Assembly: GCA_964548585.1 (NCBI GenBank) | Contig: CAZJRS010000084.1 | Coordinates: 1-15,025, forward strand | Direction of reading: 5' to 3' | DNA length: 15,025 nt | Source: Methanocella_A sp964548585 | GTDB taxonomy: Archaea; Halobacteriota; Methanocellia; Methanocellales; Methanocellaceae | Translations under genes and position numbers: made by a program | In this document: in pieces, positions 7,600 to 13,404 of the stretch | Numbering within the stretch: position 1 is the first letter of the stretch | How the letters are laid out: each line of letters begins with the position of its first letter | Notes under the pieces: model-generated | What the model saw: only the letters and a program-made list of their open reading frames with translations | The model's database searches: none | What the model was told of the DNA's origin: nothing

Positions 7600-8010
7600 T
7601 TAACGGTACGACTTCTGGAACTTGGCCCTTGCGCCAGGTCCGCCGTAGTTCTTCGGCAGTTTCTGCCTGACATCGTTGACAAGCAGGTTTCTGTCGTGTG
7701 CGAGGTACGCGTCGCGTAACGCTACGTCGTTAGTCCAGTTGATGATGCCCCTTGCGATAGCGCAGCGAGCAGCTTCTGCCTGGCCCATGAATCCTCCGCC
7801 GCGAATCTCGACGTTGATGTCGAGAGACGTTGCAATCTCGGAGCCTGCGATGATCAGAGGCTCGGAGATTTTGAGTCGGACAAGCTCGTTCTCTAATGCG
7901 TCGAGCCTGACCTTGTTGATCCTGATGACGCCGGTGCCCTTGCGAATGGTGGCGCGGGCGATTGCGGTCTTGCGTTTGCCGCTTGTGGTTAATACTTTCT
8001 TCTCGGCCAT
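7600..8010 (-). CDS. rpsI: Small ribosomal subunit protein S9 (uS9)
   Basis: A 136-residue S9 of the archaeal/eukaryotic type. The N-terminus VLTTSGKRKTAIARATIRKG, the central IRGGGFMGQAEAARCAIARG and the C-terminal basic tail GGPGARAKFQKSYR are diagnostic. The extreme C-terminal Lys-Ser-Tyr-Arg reaches the P-site tRNA in known ribosomes. The ATG is preceded by an excellent GAGGTGATC ribosome site that begins in the L13 gene's last bases; only four bases separate the two genes, as is usual for the L13-S9 pair. Confidence 0.97.
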   Translation of the reverse strand: MAEKKVLTTSGKRKTAIARATIRKGTGVIRINKVRLDALENELVRLKISEPLIIAGSEIATSLDINVEIRGGGFMGQAEAARCAIARGIINWTNDVALRDAYLAHDRNLLVNDVRQKLPKNYGGPGARAKFQKSYR

Positions 8011-8014
8011 GTGA

Positions 8015-8440
8015 TCACCTCGAGTACTTTGCTCCCAGCAGCTTAGACAGTTCGCCGAGCTCCATGAACTTGAATGAGCTCAGGCGGTTGTAGCTGGCTT
8101 GTTCCAGAGTGACAGACGGCTGGCCGCTGAACTCCGTCGGTGTACCGATGTAGACCTGGAACCTTGCCATTGCATCCTTGCCGCGCTGCATCTTGTAAGG
8201 CAGCATACCCCGGACAGTCCTCCTGAGGATCTGGTCAGGGCGCTTGGGGAAGTACGGGCCCTTTTCTCTGGTGCCCCGGTCGTAGGTCTGCTTGTACTCT
8301 GCAAAGCTGTTTACCCGCGAACCTGATAATATCGCCTTTTCAGCGTTGATGATTATGATCTCGTCGCCCTCAAGAAGTTTCTTGGCGACTAAACTGGCAA
8401 GCCTGCCGACGATGAGTCCTTCTGCGTTGATTAAAACCAT
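8015..8440 (-). CDS. rplM: Large ribosomal subunit protein L13 (uL13)
   Basis: A 141-residue archaeal-type L13. Recognised by the N-terminal LINAEGLIVGRLASLVAKKL, then EIIIINAEKAILSG, GPYFPKRPDQILRRTVRGML and PYKMQRGKDAM. It is an early-assembly 50S protein binding 23S rRNA. The ATG at 8438-8440 has a GGAGG site nearby that overlaps the end of the L18e gene, 13 bases upstream; S9 follows after four bases. Confidence 0.97.
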   Translation of the reverse strand: MVLINAEGLIVGRLASLVAKKLLEGDEIIIINAEKAILSGSRVNSFAEYKQTYDRGTREKGPYFPKRPDQILRRTVRGMLPYKMQRGKDAMARFQVYIGTPTEFSGQPSVTLEQASYNRLSSFKFMELGELSKLLGAKYSR

Positions 8441-8453
8441 GTCTTTTGCCTCC

Positions 8454-8816
8454 TTACTTGAGAATACGGACTCCCTTGCCCGTGGGGTTCGTCTTCATGA
8501 GCTGCTCAATAGACATGCAGGTGCCCTTCGCTTCGCTAATGAGAACTTCGGCAGTGATGCTGAAATTCAGCGCAGCCACAGTCACGGAGTGATCCAGGTC
8601 GCCAGTGCCCAGTACTTTGCCGGGGACGATGATGGTCTCGGCTTCCTTGCTGTACCGGTTGATCTTGCTCAGGTTGATCTCCGCATAGTGTCTTGCCGGC
8701 TTCTCCATTCGCTCTGCGATGTCCCTCCAGATACCTACGTTCTGTTCCCGAGACTTCGCCTTGAGGTCAGTGATGAGCTTTAACACTCTTGGGTTAGTTT
8801 TCTTGATGTTCTTCAT
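8454..8816 (-). CDS. rpl18e: Large ribosomal subunit protein L18e (eL18)
   Basis: A 120-residue L18e, found in archaea and eukaryotes only. The N-terminus KKTNPRVLKLITDLKAKS, the middle ARHYAEINLSKINRYSKE, IIVPGKVLGTGDLDHSVTVA and the end KTNPTGKGVRILK are typical. I choose ATG 8814-8816, which has a GGAGG site ten bases upstream and matches the family start; a longer frame from 8885 would add 23 unconserved residues. It is the first gene of the cluster here: rpoD and S11, often upstream of L18e in archaea, are absent. Confidence 0.95.
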   Translation of the reverse strand: MKNIKKTNPRVLKLITDLKAKSREQNVGIWRDIAERMEKPARHYAEINLSKINRYSKEAETIIVPGKVLGTGDLDHSVTVAALNFSITAEVLISEAKGTCMSIEQLMKTNPTGKGVRILK

Positions 8817-8900
8817 GGATAATGCCTCCGTAAGGCCTTCCTGGACAAAGGGCTTGTCACCCCGGATCCCATTGGCCCGACTCACACGATCACCGTGTTC

Positions 8901-8967
8901 GGACGTTGGTCCAATCGCCAGATAGGACTGTGCCTATCCTACGGTAATAACCATCGTTGTGACGATG
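8901..8967 (-). promoter_or_regulatory. Three consecutive hairpins in the leader of the L18e operon
   Basis: Perfect inverted repeats occur at 8901-8912 (GGAC/GTCC, 4 bp, loop 4), 8921-8938 (GATAGG/CCTATC, 6 bp, loop 6) and 8952-8967 (CATCGT/ACGATG, 6 bp, loop 4). They are evenly spaced between a candidate promoter near 9020 and the L18e start at 8816. A structured leader would suit autogenous control of a ribosomal protein operon, but that is inference; no known motif was recognised. Confidence 0.4.
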
Positions 8968-9016
8968 CGAACCTCTTAATGCCATTCGAGGATATGAAGT
9001 TTTCGGTTTGGCCAGA

Positions 9017-9027
9017 CTTATATCTCG
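9017..9027 (-). promoter_or_regulatory. Candidate box A promoter for the L18e operon
   Basis: On the minus strand the sequence CGAGATATAAG has a TATA-like core with purines just upstream, as in archaeal BRE/box A promoters. Transcription would begin about 25 bases further on (near 8993), giving a leader of roughly 175 bases that contains the three hairpins. A second AT-rich candidate, CCTATATATC at about 9146-9155, lies further upstream. The rest of the 8968-9176 interval shows no gene. Confidence 0.35.
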
Positions 9028-9176
9028 ACCTGATTCGGCATTTGCATGATAATTCGTCAAAATACCACAGGTTAAAAGATGCCCCGGAGCAACAAAAACC
9101 CAAAGCCATTAGACGAGATTAGGCTATCTCATAATCCGGCTCACCAGATATATAGGTTACTCTGAGAAGGAGCGGG

Positions 9177-9995
9177 CTATACCCCTGGTTTCGCAGTCAT
9201 AGACGGGAAGGACCGGGCGATGAGATCCACGATACGTGATCGGGCATCGTCAGATGCCCTGGGGTCTGAAACCCAGAAATGTAACTCGTAGTCCACATGA
9301 TCTTTGCCGATGCCGATCTTATACAGAATATCACCGTCGTCAGCCATAAACCCGGGAATCGAAGAAGAGCTGGACCGGATGTCTTCAATGAGACCGGACA
9401 TATTAATATCCCGGGGTGCGGAAAAGGGCAGCTTTACCAGGTATCGGTGAGTCCGGGTAAAATTGGTGATGGGCGTCGTCAGGTAAGTTGAGTTAGGGAT
9501 AGTGATGACAAGACCGTTGAGTGCACGCATGGTCGTTGATCTGATACTTATCTTCTCGACGACACCTAAGTTTTCTCCGACTTTTATAACATCGTCTACC
9601 GCAAATGGCCTTTCGAGATAAACGACGGTGCCGCCAAGCATGTTTGAGATGACCATCTGGGAACCCAGGACAATGACGGCGCTGATGAAGCCAAGGCTGA
9701 CGATTAGCGGGTAGAGATCAATGTTAAAAACGGCGAGTATGTTGACGATAGCGAGGATAGCCGCCCCATAGGTTATCACAGTGTTGATGGCCCGGATCGT
9801 CTTGGAAGACAGCTTGTAGTCTTTACCGATCTGCTTTATGGCAACCTGTAGGAACCGGATGACGATTAGTGCAATTACCAGGATAGCAATAGACAGTAGA
9901 ATCTTGTGCCAGTTACCGTAAAAGAAGTTGGCAAGATTCAGGGCGGCCTGAGTCGTGGCGTCTGCAGGGTTGGCCGATTGTAACGATTGTAACAC
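9177..9995 (-). CDS. mscS: MscS-family mechanosensitive ion channel
   Basis: A 272-residue small-conductance mechanosensitive channel that releases solutes on hypo-osmotic shock. Three membrane segments are visible: about 31-53, about 71-91, and the Gly/Ala-rich pore helix about 96-121 (LGFISAVIVLGSQMVISNML). The MscS beta domain follows: VVYLERPFAVDDVIKVGE, VEKISIRSTTMRALNG, VITIPNSTY and the C-terminal alpha/beta part. I choose the GTG at 9993-9995 because GGAGG lies six bases upstream of it; the frame could be opened seven codons earlier at a TTG (10016), but that would place the ribosome site inside the gene. A secreted protein gene ends 24 bases upstream with no terminator, so the two are likely cotranscribed. 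Confidence 0.93.
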   Translation of the reverse strand: MLQSLQSANPADATTQAALNLANFFYGNWHKILLSIAILVIALIVIRFLQVAIKQIGKDYKLSSKTIRAINTVITYGAAILAIVNILAVFNIDLYPLIVSLGFISAVIVLGSQMVISNMLGGTVVYLERPFAVDDVIKVGENLGVVEKISIRSTTMRALNGLVITIPNSTYLTTPITNFTRTHRYLVKLPFSAPRDINMSGLIEDIRSSSSSIPGFMADDGDILYKIGIGKDHVDYELHFWVSDPRASDDARSRIVDLIARSFPSMTAKPGV

Positions 9996-10019
9996 GACTT
10001 GCCTCCGGTTAGACAACGA

Positions 10020-10664
10020 TTACGATCCGAAGTAGTAGGGCGTTCCGAGCCCGCCGTTGCTCATGCTGGTACCGCCGCCGAATACACCTACGCCCGAGTA
10101 ACCTAGCCCCATGCCCAGAGGATAGCCAAAGCCGCCGAAGTTGAGCGTATCGCTGTCAGTGGTGAGCTGAAATTTTACACTCTCTGCGTACTTTACGCTG
10201 GCTGTGTTGCTTGCGATGGACGGAGAACTCAAGCCCATGGAGCCGACACCTACGCCAGGAAACGCGATGAAAGCATTGTCAAGGTCGGCTTCATATGCCA
10301 TGTCCTTGGCAAACGATGCAGTAGATGAGTCGTGGCTGGCCGTCGGGTAGCCGAAGTTTACACCCAGTGAGATTCCATTGAGGCTGGGGCTCATATACCC
10401 GCTGACCGAAGTAGGCTCCACCCCGGATTCGATGGAGCTTGAGATGATACCATACCTTGACGCGACGTTGTCAGGTAAGCCAAGCCCGTCGTTGGTATAT
10501 GTGTAGCTTTCCCCGGGTATGCCTGCAGCCCCGGTACCACCGACACCCATCGTCATCGGAAATCCATACATGTTCACGTTAGCGAAGCTGCTTGCATGTG
10601 CCACAGGTAAGCAAGACAACATCAGAAGCAGGATACCTACAACGTATAACGTACACCTGAGCAT
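10020..10664 (-). CDS. Secreted Gly/Tyr/Pro-rich protein of unknown function
   Basis: I do not recognise this 214-residue protein. It begins MLRCTLYVVGILLLMLSCLP, a Sec signal peptide probably cleaved after AHA near residue 24. The mature part is rich in Gly, Ser, Tyr, Phe and Pro and low in charge. The pattern aromatic-Gly-aromatic-Pro recurs as YGFP, FGYP and FGYP, and the C-terminus is Gly-rich (GLGYSGVGVFGGG). There is no Cys in the mature part. The start ATG (10662-10664) has a GAGGGTG site; an earlier frame start at 10739 overlaps the promoter and is rejected. It is the last of the secreted protein series and lies 24 bases before mscS. A surface or matrix role is inference. Confidence 0.8.
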   Translation of the reverse strand: MLRCTLYVVGILLLMLSCLPVAHASSFANVNMYGFPMTMGVGGTGAAGIPGESYTYTNDGLGLPDNVASRYGIISSSIESGVEPTSVSGYMSPSLNGISLGVNFGYPTASHDSSTASFAKDMAYEADLDNAFIAFPGVGVGSMGLSSPSIASNTASVKYAESVKFQLTTDSDTLNFGGFGYPLGMGLGYSGVGVFGGGTSMSNGGLGTPYYFGS

Positions 10665-10705
10665 ACAACACCCTCTCAATATCAAGTAAAGGTATGAACC
10701 GCCCG

Positions 10706-10717
10706 ATAAATATATTA
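10706..10717 (-). promoter_or_regulatory. Box A of the secreted protein gene at 10020-10664
   Basis: Minus strand TAATATATTTAT, followed by CG, 42 bases upstream of the start codon. It is nearly identical to the element before the other secreted protein genes in this window, implying a short leader of roughly 20 bases. Confidence 0.6.
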
Positions 10718-10862
10718 CCAGCCGAAGTAACGATAACAAGCGTCAGAATTGTATAAAAAGGCATATTACACCATACAAATAAAAAATAGCCCCATTTTCG
10801 GTAGATTTATTAACGTAAGGCATGTAAGCGAAGATACATAGAAGATACATTGAAAAGAGATT

Positions 10863-10897
10863 AAAAAAGACTGAAACGAACTGGGGTTATACCCCAG
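10863..10897 (-). terminator. Hairpin plus T-run after the Gly/Cys-rich secreted protein
   Basis: CTGGGGT (10881-10887) pairs perfectly with ACCCCAG (10891-10897) around a 3-base loop. On the minus strand a run of six Ts follows about 12 bases later (10863-10868). It lies about 60 bases past the stop of the gene at 10957-11751. Archaeal termination relies mainly on T-runs; the hairpin may stabilise the 3' end. Confidence 0.55.
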
Positions 10898-10956
10898 CCC
10901 GCCAATCATTCGCGGATTGATTCCCAACCTATTCGCTTATGTTCTTCAGAATTATT

Positions 10957-11751
10957 TTACTTGGTCGCCATGATCGATGTAGCAGGCATGCTGCTGCTCA
11001 TCGGAAGCTTGGCCAGGCTGGAGCCAATGCCGGAGCCGAGGCTCGTGCCAAGGCTGCTGGTCCCAATGCCGGAGCCGAGGCTCGTGCCAAGGCTGGTTGC
11101 GCCAAGGCCCCTGGCACCAATGCCAGAGCCGACACCATAGCCACCGAAGCCAGAGCCGACGCCATAGCCACCGAGGCCGGAGCCGAGACCGTAGCCACCG
11201 AGGCCAGTTCCCGGAATTGCGCCGACGCCGATGTTACCGCCGCAAGGGCTGGCACAGGGTGCTGCCGCAGGAACTGCTGCTCCACCCGCACATCCGAGCG
11301 GGACTGTATAGGTCTGCGGGATACAGGACGTCACTGGCACAGACGACTGGACAGGTACGGTAACCGGGATTGTGGTCGACGTAACTGCCGGAGTAACGAC
11401 TGGAACTGGTATGGTCTGAGGGACCACAACGGCTCTCGGAACGGTCACAGGTGCGAAGTTCGTAACTGGCACCGTGATTGGTACCTGCTGCGGCACCGTT
11501 GCCGGTACACACACGGGTATTTGAGACGTGACCGGGATGTTGCAGGAGATCTGTGCGATACAATCCTGCGGTTCCCCGTATACTACAGGTGCGCCACATG
11601 CGCCACCAATAGGTCCCCCTACTCCTAATCCTGCTCCCAGACCACATCCACCCAGTCCGCCCAGTCCACACTGTGCAAAAGCGGGTGCCGTGATCAGCAA
11701 TGCAGCCAGTGCTACAATTGCTGCTACAGTAATTTTCCTTGCCATTTTCAA
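10957..11751 (-). CDS. Secreted Gly/Cys-rich protein with Val-Pro-Thr repeats, unknown function
   Basis: A 264-residue protein I do not recognise. The signal peptide KMARKITVAAIVALAALLIT ends at PAFA near residue 26. The mature part has three zones. First is a Gly/Cys-rich zone (about 27-62). Next is a Val/Pro/Thr zone (about 63-170) in which units like PVTVP, PITVP and PVQSSVPVT recur. Last is a Gly-rich zone (about 185-250) with three 10-residue repeats (GGYGVGSGFG type; 30-bp DNA period at about 11122-11211) and a 13-residue duplication containing LGTSLGSGIG (33-bp identical DNA at 11024-11056 and 11063-11095). Ten Cys, an even number, would suit disulphides outside the cell. TTG 11749-11751 is preferred because GGAGGT lies nine bases upstream; ATG 11743-11745 is the alternative. 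A structural extracellular role is inference. Confidence 0.8.
   Translation of the reverse strand: MKMARKITVAAIVALAALLITAPAFAQCGLGGLGGCGLGAGLGVGGPIGGACGAPVVYGEPQDCIAQISCNIPVTSQIPVCVPATVPQQVPITVPVTNFAPVTVPRAVVVPQTIPVPVVTPAVTSTTIPVTVPVQSSVPVTSCIPQTYTVPLGCAGGAAVPAAAPCASPCGGNIGVGAIPGTGLGGYGLGSGLGGYGVGSGFGGYGVGSGIGARGLGATSLGTSLGSGIGTSSLGTSLGSGIGSSLAKLPMSSSMPATSIMATK
11024..11211 (-). repeat. Short coding tandem repeats in the Gly/Cys-rich secreted gene
   Basis: Two identical 33-base units (11024-11056 and 11063-11095, offset 39 bases) are followed by three roughly 30-base units at about 11122-11211. All periods are multiples of three, so they lengthen the Gly-rich protein tail without shifting frame. 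Confidence 0.75.
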
Positions 11752-11797
11752 TTTAACTACACCTCCGAAACTGCAATGTTATGTCTAACTAAACAAA

Positions 11798-11809
11798 ATA
11801 AATATATTA
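11798..11809 (-). promoter_or_regulatory. Box A of the Gly/Cys-rich secreted gene
   Basis: Minus strand TAATATATTTAT, 47 bases upstream of the TTG start (53 from the alternative ATG). Same element as before the other secreted protein genes. Confidence 0.6.
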
Positions 11810-12143
11810 TTATTTAAAAATACGAAATGTAACCGTTCTGAAGTATTTTATCGCATTCTGGGTATAAATTATAGCTAATTGTTAAAATAAGAGTCAATAA
11901 TAAGCAATGAGTTACAATAAGACCTGATTTGCGCTTGTTTTTGTTTGATAAGTGTTATATTGGCTGCAGGTGTCCGGGTGAAAGTCTATTCTATATAACA
12001 GGAGGTTTAAGACACAGGGATTATTTACGTTCAAAGAATGAAATCCGAGGGCAGTATACCGGCTTTAGAGCAGGACAACTATCAGGGTATGATCAGACTT
12101 CATTTTGCCGCTTAATAGAAACTTTGACCAGAACCCCCAATCT
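11810..12143. other. AT-rich intergenic stretch without a supported gene
   Basis: About 330 bases between the promoter of the 10957-11751 gene and the terminator of the next. A plus-strand frame opens at 11929 but runs backwards through the secreted protein gene, lacks a placed ribosome site and has no recognisable content. GGAGGT near 12001 has no start codon at useful distance. I see nothing else here. Confidence 0.6.
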
Positions 12144-12174
12144 AAAAACAAAAAATGATGCCCAAAGGCATCAT
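12144..12174 (-). terminator. Hairpin plus T-run overlapping the stop of the secreted gene at 12171-12632
   Basis: ATGATGCC (12155-12162) pairs perfectly with GGCATCAT (12167-12174) around a 4-base loop and includes the stop codon. On the minus strand it is followed at once by TTTTT, a G and TTTTT (12144-12154). It has the form of a bacterial intrinsic terminator. Confidence 0.7.
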
Positions 12175-12632
12175 ATCACTGGAAACCCGGTGAACGGAAG
12201 CGCCACCTGCGTATTCTCGAAGTGGTTATTGCTTGCGATCAGGTTGTTGAATCTGGTGTTGGTCAAACTCTGCTGCGCCAGAGGCACTCCATACGATGCG
12301 CCATCGAAGGCCGCTCCGTGCGTTTCATCCATGCTGAGACCAAGAGTATATCCCACGTCACCTGCCGTTACCGCCCCGATGCCACCATAGCCATAAGGAT
12401 AACCTGCCATAGAATTAAGATCATAATTCACACCCCAGGTGACCCCCAGGTCCATGTCTGCGAGACCCAGTGCAGTACCGGCAGCTGCCACCCTGTTACC
12501 CACGTTAAAGTTGACAGTATCGCCCAACTGCTTATTCAAGCTGATCCCTGCGCCGACGAATGCCCCGGCAGGCATGGCTGATGCAGCCAGAGCTACAGCC
12601 AGCAACAGGATCAAAATGCCCGTCTTTCCCAT
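12171..12632 (-). CDS. Small secreted protein of unknown function
   Basis: A 153-residue protein I do not recognise. The signal peptide is MGKTGILILLLAVALAASAM, ending at PAGA near residue 24. The mature part is Gly/Ala/Asn-rich with little charge; it includes GYPYGYGGIGAV in the middle and ends LPFTGFPVI. No Cys follows the signal. ATG 12630-12632 is set by a GAGGAGGGT ribosome site seven bases upstream. The same leader, ATTGAGGAGGGTAGT, occurs before the secreted gene at 14418-14780, and a variant before the one at 10020-10664, suggesting these three descend from a common gene. It has its own box A and terminator, so it is probably transcribed alone. Confidence 0.8.
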   Translation of the reverse strand: MGKTGILILLLAVALAASAMPAGAFVGAGISLNKQLGDTVNFNVGNRVAAAGTALGLADMDLGVTWGVNYDLNSMAGYPYGYGGIGAVTAGDVGYTLGLSMDETHGAAFDGASYGVPLAQQSLTNTRFNNLIASNNHFENTQVALPFTGFPVI

Positions 12633-12674
12633 AACTACCCTCCTCAATAATATGTATGGATATAATTATACATA

Positions 12675-12686
12675 ATAAATATATAT
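12675..12686 (-). promoter_or_regulatory. Box A of the secreted gene at 12171-12632
   Basis: Minus strand ATATATATTTAT, 43 bases upstream of the start codon. It matches the shared element of the locus. Confidence 0.6.
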
Positions 12687-12738
12687 GTGGTAAAATAAGC
12701 GAAGATTACAGCCTACGACTTCAGGAATATCGATATCA

Positions 12739-12790
12739 ATTAAAAGAAATTGGGTAGTAAGCGCAGTTATGCACTGCACTTACCGACCAA
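12739..12790 (-). terminator. Long hairpin plus T-rich tail after the Trp/Gly peptide gene
   Basis: GTAAG and GCAG (12757-12766, one unpaired base pair between) pair with CTGC and CTTAC (12774-12783); an outer TTGG/CCAA pair (12750-12753 and 12787-12790) extends it. T-rich sequence TTTCTTTT follows on the minus strand. It lies about 70 bases beyond the stop codon. Confidence 0.5.
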
Positions 12791-12861
12791 TGTTCTCGTA
12801 TCTCCTATTCTATACGCTCCTCTTCTCGTGTAGTATGGGTTTGAATAGCTATGTGGTTGGA

Positions 12862-13068
12862 TTACCACCACAGGCCACCCCAGCCGAGGCCCCATCTGGG
12901 CCACCAGGAGCCAAGCCCCCAGCCGCCGCCCCAGCCGAGACCGCCGCCCCAGCCACCGCCCCAGCCACCGCCCCAGCCCCAGCCGCCCCACCAGGCAGCT
13001 GCGGGCAGGGTGATAGCCAGTGCGGCTAACACGAGAAGAACGAAAATGGTTAATTTTTTCATTTCCAC
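12862..13068 (-). CDS. Secreted tryptophan/glycine-rich small peptide, unknown function
   Basis: A 68-residue protein. A clean signal peptide (MKKLTIFVLLVLAALAITLP then AAA) is followed by 43 residues beginning WWGGWGWGGG and ending WGGLWW. By my count the mature part holds 14 Trp and 22 Gly, so 36 of 43 residues are one or the other, with a single Arg as the only charge. I know no family that matches. The strand choice is supported by the signal peptide, a GGGGGG ribosome site six bases before the GTG 13066-13068, an upstream box A and a downstream terminator. ATG 13060-13062 is an alternative start. The opposite strand is a Pro/Ala-rich shadow. Membrane-interacting, adhesive or self-assembling roles are possible but unproven. 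Confidence 0.75.
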   Translation of the reverse strand: MEMKKLTIFVLLVLAALAITLPAAAWWGGWGWGGGWGGGWGGGLGWGGGWGLGSWWPRWGLGWGGLWW

Positions 13069-13106
13069 ATCATTCCCCCCTGCAAAATGAAACTTTGTAA
13101 ATGATG

Positions 13107-13117
13107 ATAAATAGATT
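13107..13117 (-). promoter_or_regulatory. Box A of the Trp/Gly peptide gene
   Basis: Minus strand AATCTATTTAT followed by C, 39 bases upstream of the GTG start. It differs by one or two bases from the element shared by the neighbouring secreted genes. Between it and the next terminator (13118-13308) I see no supported gene. Confidence 0.5.
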
Positions 13118-13308
13118 GTCAGGGGAAATTATCGAAAAATCGGACGATATCACAAGGATTTAATAAAACACGTTATCCGAGGCCATTTTGACATAAACAG
13201 AGGCTGATACGTAGACATATTGCAATTATAAGGGATATTTACAGCTGGTTTTTCGATGAAAGAAAAAGCCGTTTTGATGAGTCTGAAAAGGTATCTGGAA
13301 ACCTTGTG

Positions 13309-13371
13309 CTTTTTGAATAAAAAGACCCGAATAGAGTATGGGGGATTATGTTCCCCCATGTTCATTTCGGG
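13309..13371 (-). terminator. Nested hairpin plus T-run after the Phe/Gly/Pro-rich gene
   Basis: An inner perfect stem ATGGGGGA/TCCCCCAT (13338-13345 and 13352-13359, 6-base loop) lies within an outer CCCGAA/TTCGGG pair (13326-13331 and 13366-13371). On the minus strand it is followed by TCTTTTT (13319-13325), itself part of a small CTTTTT/AAAAAG hairpin (13309-13324). It begins 33 bases past the stop codon. Confidence 0.7.
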
Positions 13372-13404
13372 CAACGTTCTTGTTGCCTGCTGCCTACGTC
13401 CGCA

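Noticed and set aside
8454..8885. Longer L18e from the upstream GTG at 8885
   Set aside because: The extra 23 residues match nothing in the family, and a strong GGAGG is placed for the ATG at 8816.
11024..11211. Repeats considered as a CRISPR array
   Set aside because: The periods are 30 and 39 bases, in frame, with no distinct spacers, no cas genes nearby, and they encode a coherent Gly-rich tail.
10939..11628. 229-residue plus-strand frame across the Gly/Cys-rich gene
   Set aside because: It is a composition shadow of repetitive Gly codons, rich in Arg/Ala/Asn strings, without promoter or ribosome site; the minus strand has a signal peptide, promoter and terminator.
11929..12390. 153-residue plus-strand frame in the gap before the secreted gene at 12171
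   Set aside because: It overlaps the terminator and half of the well supported minus-strand gene, has no placed ribosome site and no recognisable features.
12769..13090. Plus-strand Pro/Ala-rich frames opposite the Trp/Gly peptide
   Set aside because: They are the mirror of GG-rich codons on the minus strand, lack a placed ribosome site and a signal peptide, and overlap the minus-strand gene and its terminator.
13150..13374. 74-residue minus-strand frame between two secreted genes
   Set aside because: It begins inside the terminator hairpin, covers the AT-rich intergenic space, and has no ribosome site or recognisable content.
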